From: Sulfurovum sp.
GTDB taxonomy: Bacteria > Campylobacterota > Campylobacteria > Campylobacterales > Sulfurovaceae
NCBI GenBank assembly: GCA_003978375.1
Contig: QNZW01000178.1
Span: 1-7,615 of the forward strand
Direction of reading: 5' to 3'
DNA: 7,615 nucleotides
A program made the position numbers and the translations under genes. Positions 6,536 to 7,615 of the stretch are shown piece by piece; position 1 is the first letter of the stretch; every line of letters begins with the position of its first letter. The notes beneath the pieces were generated by a model. That model searched no databases. It was not told where the DNA came from and saw nothing but the letters and a program-made list of their open reading frames with translations.

Positions 6536-7615
6536 ATGGTTAAATTGTTTGAATATGATATAGAAAAACGAGTTACAAAAATGGTTGAAAAAAATAGTCA
6601 AAATATACAACTTTTTTTAATTATTTTTATGGTTAATCTTCTTATATTTGGGCAAAAACTTTTTTTTTATACAGTCATTTCCGATGACTATATGCGTTTT
6701 TATGGTGACCATAATACAAAATTACTTGTTACCAATTCTGCAAGATGGGCTCAAGCACTTTTAAATAAATATCTCTTCATAGGCAATCTACAAATTTTAC
6801 CTTATTTGCATGGTATTGTGGGTATATTCTCTATTACGCTAATGGGCTATTTAACAGCCAAATATTTTGAAAGAAAGAAAAAATATGAAATTGTTATAGC
6901 CACATTACTTATTTCTGCAACACCAATGTTTGCACATAATTTACTTTTTAGTACCAATATTACAACATGGTTATCCCTTTTATTAGGATTGATAGGGTTT
7001 TTTATGATAGAAAAAGGAGGTAAAGTAAATGGTATGATTGGTTTTGTATTGATGGTGTTTTCCATTGGAAATTACCAAACATTTATTCAAATTATTAGTG
7101 TAATGATTTTTATTAAAACGATTTTAAAATTATTTCGTGCAGAGACAAAACAAGATATAAAAAAAATAATTATACATGCGATATTTCTTCTATTGTTACT
7201 TGTATTTGCCTATATTCTTTCTTTTTTAATCAATGATATTTTTTTGTATTACCATCATTGGCACAAAGAGCATAGACTCGCAATAGCAATACACAATTCC
7301 AATCTAACTACACTATTTGAAAATATTGTCAATACCTATAGTACTTTTATTAACTTTAATTATTTTAAAATACAACTGGATGTTTTGTATGGGTTTAGTG
7401 CTATTTTAGCTTTGCTAGGAAGTTTGTTTTTTATTTTGAATAGATCTATTGTTAAATCGAGTAAAATAATCATTTTTGTATTGATTTTATTTCTATTTTT
7501 TGTAACACCCTTGGTGGTAAATTTACCTCAAATTTTAGGTGTTAATATTCCAACCCGTGCACACATTGCAGTAAGTTGGGTAATTTCAGGTTTTTTTGCA
7601 TTGCAAATGCAAACA
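6536..7615 (+). CDS. GtrII-like multi-span membrane glucosyltransferase (partial, C-terminus outside window)
   Basis: Starting at ATG 6536, 360 codons stay open to the right edge. An AAGGTGGGG lies just before the start. The protein is strongly hydrophobic with about nine or ten visible membrane helices (first about 24-47), in line with a GT-C-fold enzyme. The acidic pair SDDY (Asp50-Asp51) lies just after the first helix, where GT-C enzymes carry their catalytic acid. ARW (69-71) and GNYQTF (178-183) match the places where GtrII (Glucos_trans_II) proteins have GRW and YQ motifs. Following gtrB- and gtrA-like genes, it would be the type-specific member that transfers the flipped sugar to the polysaccharide in the periplasm. 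Members of the family are usually a little under 500 residues, so roughly a quarter is missing. This stretch is very A/T-rich compared with the genes upstream. The family call is likely but rests on short motifs. Confidence 0.78.
   Translation, partial: MVKLFEYDIEKRVTKMVEKNSQNIQLFLIIFMVNLLIFGQKLFFYTVISDDYMRFYGDHNTKLLVTNSARWAQALLNKYLFIGNLQILPYLHGIVGIFSITLMGYLTAKYFERKKKYEIVIATLLISATPMFAHNLLFSTNITTWLSLLLGLIGFFMIEKGGKVNGMIGFVLMVFSIGNYQTFIQIISVMIFIKTILKLFRAETKQDIKKIIIHAIFLLLLLVFAYILSFLINDIFLYYHHWHKEHRLAIAIHNSNLTTLFENIVNTYSTFINFNYFKIQLDVLYGFSAILALLGSLFFILNRSIVKSSKIIIFVLILFLFFVTPLVVNLPQILGVNIPTRAHIAVSWVISGFFALQMQT
6660..6668 (+). repeat. T9 homopolymer inside the GtrII-like gene
   Basis: Nine consecutive T residues lie at codons 42-45 (Leu-Phe-Phe-Tyr), early in the gene. 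A change of one base by slippage would shut off the frame. In such A/T-rich DNA a run of nine is only mildly unusual, so any switching role is speculative. Confidence 0.3.

Larger units (their letters stand above)
690..7615 (+). other. Predicted polycistronic unit (surface polysaccharide modification operon)
   Basis: All six plus-strand genes lie 12, 21, 24, 1 and 22 bases apart, with no hairpin-plus-T-run terminator in any gap and only one promoter-like site, in front of the first. They are therefore likely to be co-transcribed. The extent is inferred from spacing; the right end is outside the window. Confidence 0.65.

Noticed and set aside
1..7615. CRISPR array, tRNA/rRNA, riboswitch, insertion sequence or phage attachment site
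   Set aside because: No regularly spaced direct repeats, no conserved RNA gene segments, no transposase or integrase motifs and no intergenic gap beyond 144 bases were seen.

Overview
The window comes from a low-GC, Gram-negative-type bacterium. Short intergenic gaps, A/T-rich promoters without a clear -35 box, and cell-envelope sugar chemistry suggest the Campylobacterota (Sulfurimonas/Sulfurovum/Arcobacter-like). That placement is inferred from style and was not checked by any search. No RNA gene, CRISPR array, insertion sequence or phage structural gene is visible.

Layout. Positions 1-545 (minus strand) hold the first 181 codons of an exported SGNH/GDSL hydrolase resembling carbohydrate esterase family 3; its C-terminus lies outside the window. 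A 144-base divergent control region (546-689) follows, with a candidate -10 box for each direction and an imperfect 15+15 inverted repeat overlapping the rightward one. From 690 to the right edge six genes run on the plus strand with gaps of 1 to 24 bases and no terminator-like hairpin, so they look like one operon: (1) an AlgI-type MBOAT O-acyltransferase starting at TTG; (2) a membrane-anchored SGNH-like protein; (3) a 677-residue fusion of an RfbD-type dTDP-4-dehydrorhamnose reductase with a homoserine-dehydrogenase-like, SAF-domain oxidoreductase; (4) a GtrB/ArnC-type polyprenyl-phosphate glycosyltransferase; (5) a GtrA-family small membrane protein; (6) the first 360 codons of a GtrII-like multi-membrane-span glucosyltransferase, cut by the window edge.

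How they may work together (inference). The locus looks like a module that decorates a surface polysaccharide. The MBOAT and its SGNH-like partner would move acyl (probably acetyl) groups across the inner membrane onto the glycan. GtrB would load a sugar onto undecaprenyl phosphate, GtrA would help flip it, and the GtrII-like enzyme would attach it on the periplasmic side. The fusion enzyme would make or reduce a nucleotide-sugar precursor. The divergent exported esterase could trim acetyl groups. The least ordinary item is the two-enzyme fusion; the co-location of acylation and Gtr-type glycosylation in one transcript is the second.
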